This document shows, piece by piece, positions 36,952-46,717 of a stretch of 64,000 nt of DNA. The position numbers and the translations under genes were made by a program. Source of the stretch: Staphylococcus xylosus (GTDB lineage: Bacteria; Bacillota; Bacilli; Staphylococcales; Staphylococcaceae). The notes beneath the pieces were generated by a model, which saw nothing but the letters and a program-made list of their open reading frames with translations, ran no database searches and was not told the DNA's origin. Positions within the stretch are counted from its first letter, which is position 1. Every line of letters begins with the position of its first letter. The stretch is from the NCBI RefSeq assembly GCF_002732165.1, contig NZ_MRZO01000005.1, positions 1-64,000 on the forward strand. Direction: 5' to 3'.

Positions 36952-38316
36952 CTATTTAGTTTCTTCTATATTTGCATTTGCAGCGTTTGTTCTAGAACGT
37001 AAGTCTGCTTCAATTTCTTCTAAACTACGACCACGTGTTTCTGGTAAGTATTTGATTACAAAGATTAAGGCACAAATACCAATCGCAGCAAAGATTAAGA
37101 ATACTTGTTCAACCGGCAATACATCCGTCAAAATCGGGAAGAATTGCGCAACTAGTAAGCTACCGATTGATAGCACAAGTGCTGCGACACCAGTTGCCGC
37201 ACCACGTGCACGCATTGGGAATAATTCAGGTAACATAACCCAAAGTACTGGTCCCCATGTAAAGCCAAAGAATATAATGAATAAAGTTAAACAAGCTACG
37301 ATAATCCATGCGGATGATTGAATACCGATTGTCCAAATTAAGACAGCCATAATCAGTAGTGAAGCTACCATACCAATGTTACCAATGACTAATAGACGCT
37401 TACGATCTACTTTATCAATAATCATGATAGCAACAATTGTAATTAAGACATTCACGGTACCAATTCCTACTGTACCTAAAATAGAAGTAGCATTACCTAA
37501 ACCAGCTTTATTGAAAATAGTAGGTGCGTAATAAATGATTGCATTAATTCCTATTATTTGTTGAAGTAATGCAAAGATACTTCCGATAATCAGTGTTGGT
37601 CGTAACCATGGTGATTTTAAAACATTCCATGTGCTTTCAGAAATGCTATTAATTTCTTTCATATCCGCAATTTCTTTGTCTATTTCACTATCTTTAAATG
37701 TTAATTTCATCACATCACGAGCTGCTTTTTCACTTCTGTGCTCAAGTAACCATCTTGGACTTTCAGGCATAAATGCCACACCTATTAATAAGATAACTGA
37801 AGGTACTATTGCAAGTCCAAGCATCCATCTCCAACCCTCGATTGGTGTGAATGCATAGTTGATTAAGTATGATGATAAAATACCAATTGTAATCATTAAT
37901 TGGTTTAAAGAACTTAATGAACCACGTTGTTCTGTAGGTGCCATTTCTGATAAATAAACTGGTACGATAGCAGTAGAACCACCTACAGCTAAACCAATGA
38001 TTAGACGACCGAGAACTAGTATAGGCATGGAAGGTGCTAAGGCTAATATTAAAGCACCTACTATGTAAATAATTGCTATAATAAATACAACACGTCTGCG
38101 GCCTAACCTATCAGACATCGGTCCACTAGCACCTGAACCAAATATTGCCCCAACTAACATAGACGAAACTACAAGACCTTCAGTAAAACTATTTAAAGGT
38201 ATATCATCTCTTATAAATAATAAGGCGCCAGATATTACTCCCATGTCATAACCATAGAGTAAACCTCCCAATGCACCAAGGAAAAAGATGAGCTTTTTAT
38301 TTACTTTTATTCCCAT
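36952..38316 (-). CDS. glcP: Glucose/H+ symporter, GlcP type
   Basis: 454-aa sugar-porter MFS protein with 12 helices. Sugar-porter signatures are DRLGRRR, PVYLSEMAPTEQRGSL, PESPRWLLE, QQIIGINAIIYYAP and PETRGRSLEEIE. It is very close to the glucose/H+ symporter GlcP of S. epidermidis as I recall it; other hexoses or pentoses remain possible. Ribosome-binding site AGGAGGG. A cre-like site sits 33 bp upstream of the start, consistent with catabolite control. It could also supply the polyol operon 2.4 kb away, but nothing links them directly. Confidence 0.82.
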   Translation of the reverse strand: MGIKVNKKLIFFLGALGGLLYGYDMGVISGALLFIRDDIPLNSFTEGLVVSSMLVGAIFGSGASGPMSDRLGRRRVVFIIAIIYIVGALILALAPSMPILVLGRLIIGLAVGGSTAIVPVYLSEMAPTEQRGSLSSLNQLMITIGILSSYLINYAFTPIEGWRWMLGLAIVPSVILLIGVAFMPESPRWLLEHRSEKAARDVMKLTFKDSEIDKEIADMKEINSISESTWNVLKSPWLRPTLIIGSIFALLQQIIGINAIIYYAPTIFNKAGLGNATSILGTVGIGTVNVLITIVAIMIIDKVDRKRLLVIGNIGMVASLLIMAVLIWTIGIQSSAWIIVACLTLFIIFFGFTWGPVLWVMLPELFPMRARGAATGVAALVLSIGSLLVAQFFPILTDVLPVEQVFLIFAAIGICALIFVIKYLPETRGRSLEEIEADLRSRTNAANANIEETK

Positions 38317-38348
38317 AAAAACCCTCCTGAATGTTTTCGATAAAGATA

Positions 38349-38362
38349 AGTATACGCTTTCA
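38349..38362 (-). promoter_or_regulatory. Possible cre site upstream of the glcP-like gene
   Basis: On the minus strand TGAAAGCGTATACT matches the cre consensus at 12 of 14 positions. It lies 33-46 bp before the start codon. Confidence 0.5.
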
Positions 38363-38483
38363 TATTTTGCTTGTAAATATTAAAGTATAAGATTTTTATT
38401 TATTCATATCTATTTATATGATATGTAATTTTTATTCATATGCATAAAAATGTGGGTTTATATTAATAGAAATGAATCGAAAA

Positions 38484-38535
38484 AGAGCGTAAATATGAAA
38501 ACAAATTTTAAAGTTTGCTTTCATATTTACGCTCT
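38484..38535 (-). terminator. Terminator of the quinone oxidoreductase gene
   Basis: GAGCGTAAATATGAAAACAAA (38485-38505) pairs with TTTGCTTTCATATTTACGCTC (38514-38534). On the minus strand the stem is followed by TTTTTCG, so it serves the gene ending at 38594. Confidence 0.9.
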
Positions 38536-38593
38536 ATTCAAGAGTGACAATTTATGAATTGTTTATAATTTGAAACATTATTTTGTATTCATT

Positions 38594-39583
38594 TTATGCT
38601 TCAAAGTCGATGACAATACGGCCAGAATTTTCATGTTCAAGTACTTGTTTAATACTTGCTTCAATATCATCAAATTTAATAACTTGTTTTATGTCATGTA
38701 ATTGATCTGGTTTTAAGTCTTTTGCTAAACGACGCCATATATGTTTGCGCTGTTTCATTTCAGTATAAACTGAATCGATACCTATAATACTAGTACCTCT
38801 TAATATAAATGGAAATACAGAACTATCAAAGTTTGTTCCACCGGTCATACCTATTAAAGCAACGCTGCCATCATAATCTAATTGTTTAATGATTTGTGAT
38901 AAACTCTCGCCACCGACTGGATCAATAGCGCCTTGCCAAGTACGTTTACCAAGTGGTTTGTTTTCACTTTCAGAAATACGAGGTATTACTTCTTTCGCAC
39001 CTAAAGATTTAAGCTTAGCTTCAGCGTTTTGTTTACCGGTACTTGCAACAACATCAAAGCCGATAGAGTCCAACATCATTACTGCAAGGGTACCTACACC
39101 GCCTGTTGCACCACGTACAAGTACATCTTCTTTTTCTACAGATAAACCATTATGTTCTAACTTTTCGATAGCTAAACCTGCTGTATAGCCAGCTGTTCCA
39201 TAAATCATAGCTTCTTCAAGGGTTAAATCTTTTGGTAAAGGCACAATCCATTCTTCTCTAACACGTGCGTATTCACTAAAACCACCAAAGTGGCTGATAC
39301 CTAAGTCATAACCAGTAACAATAACTTCGTCACCAGCTTCAAAAGCATGAGTATCAGAATGTTCTACTACGCCAGCTAAATCAATACCTGGAACCATTGG
39401 GTAGGATTTTACGATTTTTGAATTTTTCACTGTTGCCAGTGCATCTTTATAATTGATACCAGAATACTTAACTTTTATAAGTACTTCGCCCTCTGGTAAA
39501 TCATTTATTGATAAATCTTTATATTGGTTAATTACTTTGCCGTCTTGTTCATCGACTACAAAAGCTTTAAATGTTTCAGTCAT
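38594..39583 (-). CDS. YhdH/YhfP-family quinone (acrylyl-CoA-type) oxidoreductase
   Basis: 329-aa zinc-free medium-chain reductase, NADPH-dependent, of the YhdH/YhfP family, acting on quinones or enoyl/acrylyl-CoA-like acceptors. Landmarks: YSGINYKDALA, PGIDLAGVVE, GTAGYTAGLAI, the nucleotide motif RGATGGVGTLAVMML, and ILRGTSIIGIDSVY. The structural zinc cysteines are absent, as expected. ATG 39583 is given; a TTG at 39589 has better spacing (6 bp) from GGGAG and would add two residues. Single gene; a weak cre-like sequence (39692-39705) lies upstream. Confidence 0.85.
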   Translation of the reverse strand: MTETFKAFVVDEQDGKVINQYKDLSINDLPEGEVLIKVKYSGINYKDALATVKNSKIVKSYPMVPGIDLAGVVEHSDTHAFEAGDEVIVTGYDLGISHFGGFSEYARVREEWIVPLPKDLTLEEAMIYGTAGYTAGLAIEKLEHNGLSVEKEDVLVRGATGGVGTLAVMMLDSIGFDVVASTGKQNAEAKLKSLGAKEVIPRISESENKPLGKRTWQGAIDPVGGESLSQIIKQLDYDGSVALIGMTGGTNFDSSVFPFILRGTSIIGIDSVYTEMKQRKHIWRRLAKDLKPDQLHDIKQVIKFDDIEASIKQVLEHENSGRIVIDFEA

Positions 39584-39831
39584 TGCCAAATGGCACTCCC
39601 TTATGTATATATTTAAGAACAATTAAAAAACTAGAACTACTTTATCATGTAATTGAATATTACACAATAAGGCTAAACTATACGTTTTTTAGGTAAGCGC
39701 TTTAAATTAAAAACAATTTGATTTTTGTAAAGAAAAGTAAATAATTATAAAAGTATTATTGTTCAATAGTAAGATAAGCAGTGTTTTAGTATAATTGATT
39801 TTAAAGAGAGAACAAAGTAGGGGGGAGTAAT

Positions 39832-40350
39832 ATGACGACTCATATTGAATTGGTAAAATCTAATGAGCTAGAACAATTGCGTCAACTTAGTATCACTACA
39901 TTTAAGACAACATTTGAAGACGGTGGTTACACTGATGAAGATTTCGAGAAATACTTTAATGAAGCTTATAATTTAGAACAACTAAATAAAGAGTTAGAAA
40001 ATAAATCATCCTTCACTTATTTTTATAAAGAAAATAAAGAGATAGTAGGATATTTTAAATTAAATATTAATCAAGCCCAATCGGAAGAAAAAGGCAATGA
40101 ATACCTCGAAATACAACGTATTTATTTTTTACCAAAGGCTCAAGGGGGCGGACGAGGAAAACACGTTTTTGAATTCGCAATTGAAAAAGCGCGAGAATTA
40201 AAGAAAACTAAAATTTGGTTAGGTGTTTGGGAGCATAATAAGCAAGCGCTTAATTTTTACGAAAAACAAGGACTGCGTGTTACAGGAGAACATCACTTTT
40301 ATACTGGTAATGTAGTCGATATAGATTTAATTATGGAAAAAGAAATTTAG
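39832..40350 (+). CDS. GNAT-family N-acetyltransferase, PaiA-like
   Basis: 172-aa acetyltransferase. Motif A reads IQRIYFLPKAQGGGRGKHVF, with the Q-G-G-G-R-G acetyl-CoA loop, followed by IWLGVWEHNKQALNFYEKQG. The N-terminal part (TTFKTTFEDGGYTDEDFEKY) resembles PaiA-type spermidine/polyamine acetyltransferases, which makes a polyamine substrate possible. Ribosome-binding site is a run of G at about 39820-39825. Monocistronic. Confidence 0.82.
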   Translation: MTTHIELVKSNELEQLRQLSITTFKTTFEDGGYTDEDFEKYFNEAYNLEQLNKELENKSSFTYFYKENKEIVGYFKLNINQAQSEEKGNEYLEIQRIYFLPKAQGGGRGKHVFEFAIEKARELKKTKIWLGVWEHNKQALNFYEKQGLRVTGEHHFYTGNVVDIDLIMEKEI

Positions 40351-40593
40351 CAACAAAGTTTCGTTGAATGATTTGTGACATAATTTAAATATGTTATGGA
40401 ACTGTAATAAAGTTGAGAAATATTTTGACTTTGTTAAATTTATATAATTTTTTTAAGGATTTTTCATTAAAGATGTTTAGTGTTAATTTTATAGTGAATA
40501 ATAAACTAATTCTCATTCAACCTCTTGGGGAATGATATACATAGATACTGACCATTAGGTTGTGAGTATTAAAAAATAAGGAGGTTTTTCTAT

Positions 40594-41409
40594 ATGAAAA
40601 AACTATTAGCAGGTTTTCTTACTTTATCTTTAGCACTCGCGGCTTGTTCAAATGGTAGCGATGAAGACAGTAGCAAAAAGGACGATAATTCAAAAGACAG
40701 TCAATCATCTGATGACAAATCAAAAGATTCTAAAAATGATGACAAGAAGAGCAATGATAGCTCTGACAAAGATTCAGACAAAAACAAAGATTCAGATAGT
40801 AAATCTAACAAAGATGGTTCTTCAAATGATGATGCTAACAGTAATGGAAATAATTCTGACAGTACATCAAATGATAGTAACAGTTCTTCTGATGACAATG
40901 GTAATACCACAGGTAATAGTTCTGATTCAGATGGTAACAACGGATCTAGTGATGCGAATAGTGGAAATAGCGCATCAAATTCAGAAAATGGTGACAATAC
41001 AAATAACAACAATGCGAATAGTGATAATACAAATGGTAGTAACAGTGCTAGCAATAATGCCAATTCAAATAATAATGCATCAAACTCAAGCACATCACAA
41101 TATGTAGTTCCTTATCAAGGACAAAATGCTGTACCAGTAGCGCAAAATATTACATCTGGTAACGTAGATCCACAAACTGCATTACAAAGTTTACCTAATT
41201 TCCAAAATTCATTGGACAACGCCACTGCTGAAGTTAACTCATTAAATGGTCAATCTAATCCATTCAATGATTATGCTATTGAAGGTAGCGAAGGGAACTA
41301 TAGTTATATCTTTAGTTTCCAAAATCAAGCACAACCAGGGACTTATACAATCGCTACAGTAGACCAACAAGGTACAGTTAGAGTAGTAGACCCAGCGTAT
41401 CAACAATAA
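40594..41409 (+). CDS. Asn/Ser/Asp-rich surface lipoprotein
   Basis: 271-aa predicted lipoprotein: signal MKKLLAGFLTLSLALAACS with lipobox LAAC (Cys18 lipidated). Residues 20-165 are almost only Ser, Asp, Asn, Lys and Gly with no fold. A compact C-terminal domain of about 100 residues follows (QYVVPYQGQNAVPVAQ to VVDPAYQQ). The linker probably carries the C-terminal domain away from the membrane through the wall. Function unknown. Long open frames on other strands in this stretch come from the repetitive codons, not genes. Confidence 0.85.
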   Translation: MKKLLAGFLTLSLALAACSNGSDEDSSKKDDNSKDSQSSDDKSKDSKNDDKKSNDSSDKDSDKNKDSDSKSNKDGSSNDDANSNGNNSDSTSNDSNSSSDDNGNTTGNSSDSDGNNGSSDANSGNSASNSENGDNTNNNNANSDNTNGSNSASNNANSNNNASNSSTSQYVVPYQGQNAVPVAQNITSGNVDPQTALQSLPNFQNSLDNATAEVNSLNGQSNPFNDYAIEGSEGNYSYIFSFQNQAQPGTYTIATVDQQGTVRVVDPAYQQ

Positions 41410-41461
41410 AAATAATATTATGAAGTAAGTAACAGGGGAATAAGGGCCAATTATTCAAAAT

Positions 41462-41496
41462 AAGAGAGCTAATCGATTTAGATTAGTTCTCTTTTA
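41462..41496 (+). terminator. Terminator of the lipoprotein gene
   Basis: AAGAGAGCTAATC (41462-41474) pairs with GATTAGTTCTCTT, followed by TTATATTT. Confidence 0.85.
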
Positions 41497-41625
41497 TATT
41501 TAAAGTGCTAGGATTTTTGAACATGTAAAATTTAAGGACTATAAGAATATATGGTGCAAGCCTGTTGCCTCTCACTCATATTATTCTCTTGAATATCACC
41601 ACATAACAAAATTAAATAAAACAAC

Positions 41626-41663
41626 GAAAACGTCAATTTCTATTGAAATTGACGTTTATTTTT
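41626..41663. terminator. Second hairpin in the lipoprotein/TagF-like gap
   Basis: AACGTCAATTTC (41629-41640) pairs with GAAATTGACGTT (41645-41656), with T residues to the right and A residues to the left. It probably ends the converging TagF-like gene. The stem is nearly identical to that at 61165-61203. Between the two hairpins no gene is visible. Confidence 0.85.
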
Positions 41664-41744
41664 AAGTTAGAAAGCTTTATGACTGATACATTTTGAACAT
41701 GTATTAATAATTGTACACGTAATTAAAAAGCTGAATATTATATT

Positions 41745-43433
41745 TTACTTAGACTTAGTGCATTTATGAATGACGTGAGAAATAGTTTCAAAAGCATGGT
41801 TATCTTTATTTACAAAAGAATTATCGTGTATATCTTTCATTTGATGACTTATTAGATCGTTGAGTAATGCTTTAGCATCACTGTAGCGTACTGTAGATAG
41901 CGCGTGCATTACTTCTTCATAAACACCACGTTCAGAAACATATTTTTCGTGATTTGGCGTGTATTGACAGACCGTTTTATCAATAGTTAGTGCATCAAAA
42001 ATAATCGATGAATAGTCAGTTAAGACTATATCTGAAATCAATAGTAAATCTTGAACTTCTATATGTGAAGGCGCAATAATTGCGTTCTCCGGAACATAGT
42101 TAGAATTATCTTCAACATGTCCTTTGAAAATAACATTGTATTTATTTAGAAGGCCATCGCTTATTGGTAATAAATCAGACTCATCATAATCGGTGCGCCA
42201 AGTAGGTGCATAAAGTAATGTCTCTTTTTCTGGATTTAATTTCAATTCTTTTTTGATAAATGAAATATAGTGATGATCAGATTGTTTATCTAATAAGTAC
42301 CGAACTCTTGGATAACCACAATTTAATATATGTGTTTGTTGTTGTGGGAAAGCAGTTTTAAAATAATCAATGATCGCTGAACAATCACTGACGAAATAGT
42401 CTTGTTGCAACCATTTGTTATATTTGCGTGCACGATAATTATAAATATTAAGGTTTTGAGTTGGTTCAGGACTATCTAAAAATAATTTTTTTATAGGGGT
42501 GCCATGCCAAAGTTGTATAATGGTTCCGTTTGGTTTTAGTGAGTCTGGTATATAACTTTCTAATATAACAACTTGTGCAGTTTCGATAAGTAATTTAGCT
42601 TTTGGATCATCTGGTTTAATAAAATTAGGGCCGTTTACATCGTTAGTAATAAAATAAATAGGTAATTTAGTAAAATGTTTTGCAAAGTGATTAAATAAGT
42701 AACGAGAATTACCACGGAAACCATAATCAAAACCTAAGAAAACGATGTGATTTTTAACTTTAGATTTGTCTTTTTCATAAATATAACTTGCTTCACGATG
42801 TTTTTTGTCAAAATGTTGTTGAAGCATATGATAAAACCAATGAGGCAATTTAAAACCGGTATTTTTTAAGCATTTATCTGTAAAGCGCAATTGCTCTGGT
42901 GCGAGTGTTTCACTATTTTTAAATGGCACAGCATGTTTATGTTCATAAGCCAATTTATTCAGGCTAAATTTAGTCGTGTTTAATGGCGTTAATTTATAAA
43001 TTTCATTCCAAATATGGTCGCTTGTAATAAATGTAGATTCAAAATTAAAGACCACATGGCTATCTGTACAAACATCATCTTGTAATAGTGAAACTAGCGA
43101 TAAGTCAAAAATATTGTTGACTTCAAAATTTTTTAAGTTATTTTGTGTTGTTTCTATATGGAAAATAACATTTGGAAAGTGGTTAATATTTTCAATCCAA
43201 TCATTAAAAGTTATTTCTGATTTTCCAAAATAGCGACAGTCGTTGACGTATTGTTGCTGAACTGTATAGTCTGCTACAATCGGGCATGGTTTTAATTCAA
43301 CCGCTTCAAGCATATTTTGATATATTTCAATATGGTCATTAATTAATACAAAGTGTGAATAACCCTCTAATATTGCTTTTTCCAATTCAGACTCTAAAAG
43401 GTGCAACGCTGTAATTTCAATTTGTTTTATCAT
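41745..43433 (-). CDS. TagF-like CDP-glycerol glycerophosphotransferase family protein
   Basis: 562 aa; peripheral membrane enzyme family that adds glycerol- or ribitol-phosphate units to teichoic-acid primers. The Glyphos_transf domain occupies about residues 230-555: FLGFDYGFRGNSRYLF, IIQLWHGTPIKKLF, CGYPRVRYLL, LLYAPTWRTDY and VLTDYSSIIFDALTIDKTV (nucleotide and phosphate contacts, His in WHGTP). The N-terminal 220 residues are divergent and unrecognised. It lies outside any tag/tar cluster, so it may make an accessory polymer or modify one. Confidence 0.8.
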   Translation of the reverse strand: MIKQIEITALHLLESELEKAILEGYSHFVLINDHIEIYQNMLEAVELKPCPIVADYTVQQQYVNDCRYFGKSEITFNDWIENINHFPNVIFHIETTQNNLKNFEVNNIFDLSLVSLLQDDVCTDSHVVFNFESTFITSDHIWNEIYKLTPLNTTKFSLNKLAYEHKHAVPFKNSETLAPEQLRFTDKCLKNTGFKLPHWFYHMLQQHFDKKHREASYIYEKDKSKVKNHIVFLGFDYGFRGNSRYLFNHFAKHFTKLPIYFITNDVNGPNFIKPDDPKAKLLIETAQVVILESYIPDSLKPNGTIIQLWHGTPIKKLFLDSPEPTQNLNIYNYRARKYNKWLQQDYFVSDCSAIIDYFKTAFPQQQTHILNCGYPRVRYLLDKQSDHHYISFIKKELKLNPEKETLLYAPTWRTDYDESDLLPISDGLLNKYNVIFKGHVEDNSNYVPENAIIAPSHIEVQDLLLISDIVLTDYSSIIFDALTIDKTVCQYTPNHEKYVSERGVYEEVMHALSTVRYSDAKALLNDLISHQMKDIHDNSFVNKDNHAFETISHVIHKCTKSK

Positions 43434-43622
43434 TTGTATACCTCTACTTAATAGTTGTTTATACTATTTTATCATGTAAAGAACCTATGACAAAAGGTTC
43501 CCTTGTAAACTTAAATGCATCAAACTAATTATTTTTTAAGCTTTAAATTATTGGAAAATGACTTTTAAAATTTATAAAATAGGGGAAACATTAACGGGGG
43601 GAAATTAATTCTCAAAAATTTA

Positions 43623-43672
43623 TTGTAATTAGAAAGAAAAATGTTATAATTTAATTGTGAAAAAAATCACAA
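43623..43672 (+). promoter_or_regulatory. lctP promoter with Rex operator
   Basis: TTGTAA (43623-43628), 16 bp, TATAAT (43645-43650). TTGTGA-AAAAAA-TCACAA (43655-43672) is a perfect 6-6-6 dyad agreeing with the Rex consensus and lies just downstream of the -10. A high NADH/NAD ratio would release Rex and induce the gene. Confidence 0.85.
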
Positions 43673-43722
43673 TGTTAGGTTCTTCAATATCAAATAAAAA
43701 TAGAAAATGGAAGTGAGTCAAA

Positions 43723-45324
43723 ATGTTTGTAGAATCTTTTAACCCCTTTGGTAACATTTTTTTATCAACATTAGTAGCAGCAATACCTATAGTTTTGTTT
43801 CTTTTATGTCTAACTCTTTTTAAGATGAAAGGTATTTATGCTTCATTAACAACTGTAGTTGTTACACTTATTATAGCAATGCTATTCTTCAAACTACCTG
43901 TGATGATAGCATCAGGAGCAGTGGTTGAAGGATTTTTCCAAGGTATTATACCAATTGGATATATTGTAGTTATGGCAGTTTTACTTTATAAGATTACGAA
44001 TGAAACTGGCCAGTTTAATACAATACAAGATAGTATTTCTAGTATTTCACAAGATCAGCGTATCCAATTATTGTTAATTGGTTTTGCTTTTAATGGCTTT
44101 TTAGAAGGTGCAGCAGGTTTTGGCGTACCAATTGCGATTTGTGCATTATTACTAACACAGTTAGGGTTTGGGCCGTTACAAGCAGCGATGCTTTGTTTAA
44201 TAGCTAATGCGTCTGCAGGTGCATTTGGGGCAATTGGTCTACCTGTCACTGTTATTGATACATTAGGTTTGCCAGATAATATTTCAGGGATGGCAGTCTC
44301 ACAAATGTCAGCATTAACTTTAGTATTTATGAATCTGTTAATACCATTTTTATTAATATGGATTATTGATGGTTTTAAAGGTATTAAAGAAACGTTACCA
44401 GCTATTTTAATTGTCGGTGGGACTTTCGCAGTCTTACAAGGTTTAATTACTGTATTTATTGGACCTGAATTGGCGGACATTATACCACCATTAGTTTCAA
44501 TGTTAGCTTTAGCTTTATTCTCGAAAAAATTCCAACCGAAAAATATTTTTAGATTGAATAAAGATGAAAAGCCACAAATAATTACAAAACATAAACCTAA
44601 AGAAATTATTTATGCTTGGAGCCCATTTGTGATTTTAACTGTGATTGTAATGATTTGGAGTGCGCAAAGCTTTAAATCACTTTTCGCTCCAGATGGTGCA
44701 TTATCTGCACTTGTCTTTAACATAACGTTACCAGGAACTTATAGTGACATTGCAAATAAAGCAATCACGTTACCACTGAATATAGTAGGCCAAACAGGAA
44801 CAGCTATTTTACTTGTAATTATTATCACAATTTTAATGTCAAAAAATGTAGAATTTAAGGATGGCGTACGACTATTTAAAGAGGCATTTAAAGAATTGTG
44901 GTTACCAATTATAACGATTTGTTTTATCTTGGTAATTTCTAAATTAATGACATACGCTGGTCTAAGTAGCGCAGTAGGTGAGGGTATTGCGAAAACAGGA
45001 AGTATCTTCCCATTGTTATCTCCAATATTGGGTTGGATTGGGGTATTCTTAACAGGTTCTGTTACAAATAACAACTCATTATTTGCACCAATTCAAGCAG
45101 CAGTAGCAAATAATATTGGTGCTAGTGGCGCTTTACTAGTATCAGCAAATACTGTTGGTGGTGTGGCGGCTAAGTTGATATCACCACAATCTATTGCAAT
45201 TGCGACAGCTTCTGTACAACAAGTCGGAAAAGAATCTGAATTGTTGAAAATGACATTACGTTATAGCATTGCTTTACTTATATTTGTATGTGTTTGGACA
45301 TTCTTATTACATTTATTCTTGTAA
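43723..45324 (+). CDS. lctP: L-lactate permease LctP
   Basis: 533-aa lactate:H+ symporter of the LctP family with 13-14 membrane helices. Landmarks: FLEGAAGFGVPIAICALLL, ANASAGAFGAIGLPV, GSVTNNNSLFAPIQ and ANTVGGVAAKLISPQSIAIA. It moves lactate during fermentation or re-use; the Rex operator links it to redox state. mqo lies beyond a glycosyltransferase gene, an order I recall from S. aureus. Monocistronic with a strong terminator. Confidence 0.93.
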   Translation: MFVESFNPFGNIFLSTLVAAIPIVLFLLCLTLFKMKGIYASLTTVVVTLIIAMLFFKLPVMIASGAVVEGFFQGIIPIGYIVVMAVLLYKITNETGQFNTIQDSISSISQDQRIQLLLIGFAFNGFLEGAAGFGVPIAICALLLTQLGFGPLQAAMLCLIANASAGAFGAIGLPVTVIDTLGLPDNISGMAVSQMSALTLVFMNLLIPFLLIWIIDGFKGIKETLPAILIVGGTFAVLQGLITVFIGPELADIIPPLVSMLALALFSKKFQPKNIFRLNKDEKPQIITKHKPKEIIYAWSPFVILTVIVMIWSAQSFKSLFAPDGALSALVFNITLPGTYSDIANKAITLPLNIVGQTGTAILLVIIITILMSKNVEFKDGVRLFKEAFKELWLPIITICFILVISKLMTYAGLSSAVGEGIAKTGSIFPLLSPILGWIGVFLTGSVTNNNSLFAPIQAAVANNIGASGALLVSANTVGGVAAKLISPQSIAIATASVQQVGKESELLKMTLRYSIALLIFVCVWTFLLHLFL

Positions 45325-45400
45325 TAATCAAATTTGTTAAACTATAAATAAAAAGTCGTCTTAATTAAGTAAATGCATCTTATTTATGAAGAAAAATTAA

Positions 45401-45453
45401 AAACACGCTCGTATAAATTCATTTTGCTATGAATTAAACGAGCGTGTTTTTTA
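45401..45453 (+). terminator. lctP terminator
   Basis: AAACACGCTCGT (45401-45412) pairs with ACGAGCGTGTTT (45438-45449), with an inner AATTCAT/ATGAATT extension, then T residues. Confidence 0.9.
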
Positions 45454-45568
45454 TGCATTATTATATTGGATGCGCCTTAAGTACATATCTTGATTCTTGA
45501 ATTTGTTAATAAGGTATTTAGCAAATTTTATACTAATTCGTTTTTGCAATTATTCAACATTAATCTAA

Positions 45569-46717
45569 TCAAGCGTTTAGCATAGTTAAAAAGTCTTGAT
45601 AAATCGCTTTTGGTGCATAAGATGCAACGGTTTTATAACCATTTTGAATGACAACCTCGTCTTTAAACTCTTGGTTTATGAGACGGCGTAATTGATCAGA
45701 TAATGCATCTACGTTTTCATGTTCAATTAAATAGCCATTTATATTGTTTTGGATGATTGCATCAGGTCCAGCATTGCCATCAAAACTGACTACTACGCTA
45801 CTTTGGTTCATAGCTTCTAATATCACCATACCGAAACCTTCATTACGCGAAGGGATAACCGTAATTTCACTTATTGCTAGTTTTTCGTTTAATTGCTGCG
45901 TGGAGCCATATAATTTTATAATGTCTGATAGATTATATTGATTAATCAGTTGTTGTAAATTCGCTTGTTCTTTGCCTTCACCATATATATGGACTTGATA
46001 ATTAAATTTCCTAACAGCTTGTTGAATATGATTAATACTTTCAATTAATAAATCAAACCCTTTTTCATATTCTAAACGACCAGCCGCACAGATGATTTTT
46101 TCTTTCGGCTCGTGGAGACGAACTTCATTGATAATATTAGGAACTACGAATATAGGTGTATCGATATGTGATTGGTATTTATGTTTATCTGCAGTAGTTA
46201 ATGTTGTTACTTTATCTAAATCTTTGTAGCTTTTAATAATTTCTTGTTGATATGGTTCAGAATGTGCGTCAAAGTTCATATGCTCCATACCAATTTTTTC
46301 AATTTGAGTACTACCGTATTTAGCAATTAATATATTAAAACTTGCACGTGTACCTACAATCACATCTGTAGAAACATTGCTTATAGCTTTAATCATTTTC
46401 TTCTCTATATAGTGAGAAAATTGATCAATGCCTGGTTCAAATTGCGAAATATATTTTGGTCTGGAAAATGATGTGAATTTAGCGATTCTATTTATAACAA
46501 TATCTTTTAGATTAAGTGGATGAAATTGATAGTTAATTAAAGGTTTAATTTTAATGGATTCATGAATATCAAAGTAAGGCGAATCAGCCCCTTTAAAAAT
46601 AGTTATGATTTCTACATGATGTCCTTTTTCAGCTAATATATTTGCCATTTGAGAAATAGATTTGACGGTGCCTCCCATTGCATAAACATTATGCATGAAA
46701 AATGTTATTGATTTCAT
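45569..46717 (-). CDS. GT4-family glycosyltransferase
   Basis: 382-aa GT-B fold glycosyltransferase. N-terminal acceptor domain with GGTVKSISQMANILAEKGH; C-terminal donor domain with AAGRLEYEKGFDLLIES, SRNEGFGMVILEAM (E-x7-E retaining motif region) and NGYLIEH. It uses a nucleotide sugar to decorate a polymer or lipid; which one is unknown. Being near a TagF-like gene makes a teichoic-acid role reasonable. Start ATG 46717 is 8 bp after GGAGG; the ATG at 46759 has no ribosome-binding site. Confidence 0.85.
   Translation of the reverse strand: MKSITFFMHNVYAMGGTVKSISQMANILAEKGHHVEIITIFKGADSPYFDIHESIKIKPLINYQFHPLNLKDIVINRIAKFTSFSRPKYISQFEPGIDQFSHYIEKKMIKAISNVSTDVIVGTRASFNILIAKYGSTQIEKIGMEHMNFDAHSEPYQQEIIKSYKDLDKVTTLTTADKHKYQSHIDTPIFVVPNIINEVRLHEPKEKIICAAGRLEYEKGFDLLIESINHIQQAVRKFNYQVHIYGEGKEQANLQQLINQYNLSDIIKLYGSTQQLNEKLAISEITVIPSRNEGFGMVILEAMNQSSVVVSFDGNAGPDAIIQNNINGYLIEHENVDALSDQLRRLINQEFKDEVVIQNGYKTVASYAPKAIYQDFLTMLNA

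Noticed and set aside
39692..39705. cre site upstream of the quinone oxidoreductase gene
   Set aside because: GGTAAGCGCTTTAA is 12 of 14 but lacks a key conserved end base and lies about 110 bp from the start; too weak to annotate.
40652..41107. Long open frames (plus and minus strands) inside the lipoprotein gene
   Set aside because: They arise from the repetitive AAT/GAT/AGT codons; products are low-complexity (Met/Thr/Ile or Leu/Ser runs) with no ribosome-binding site, while the main frame has a lipobox and a ribosome-binding site.
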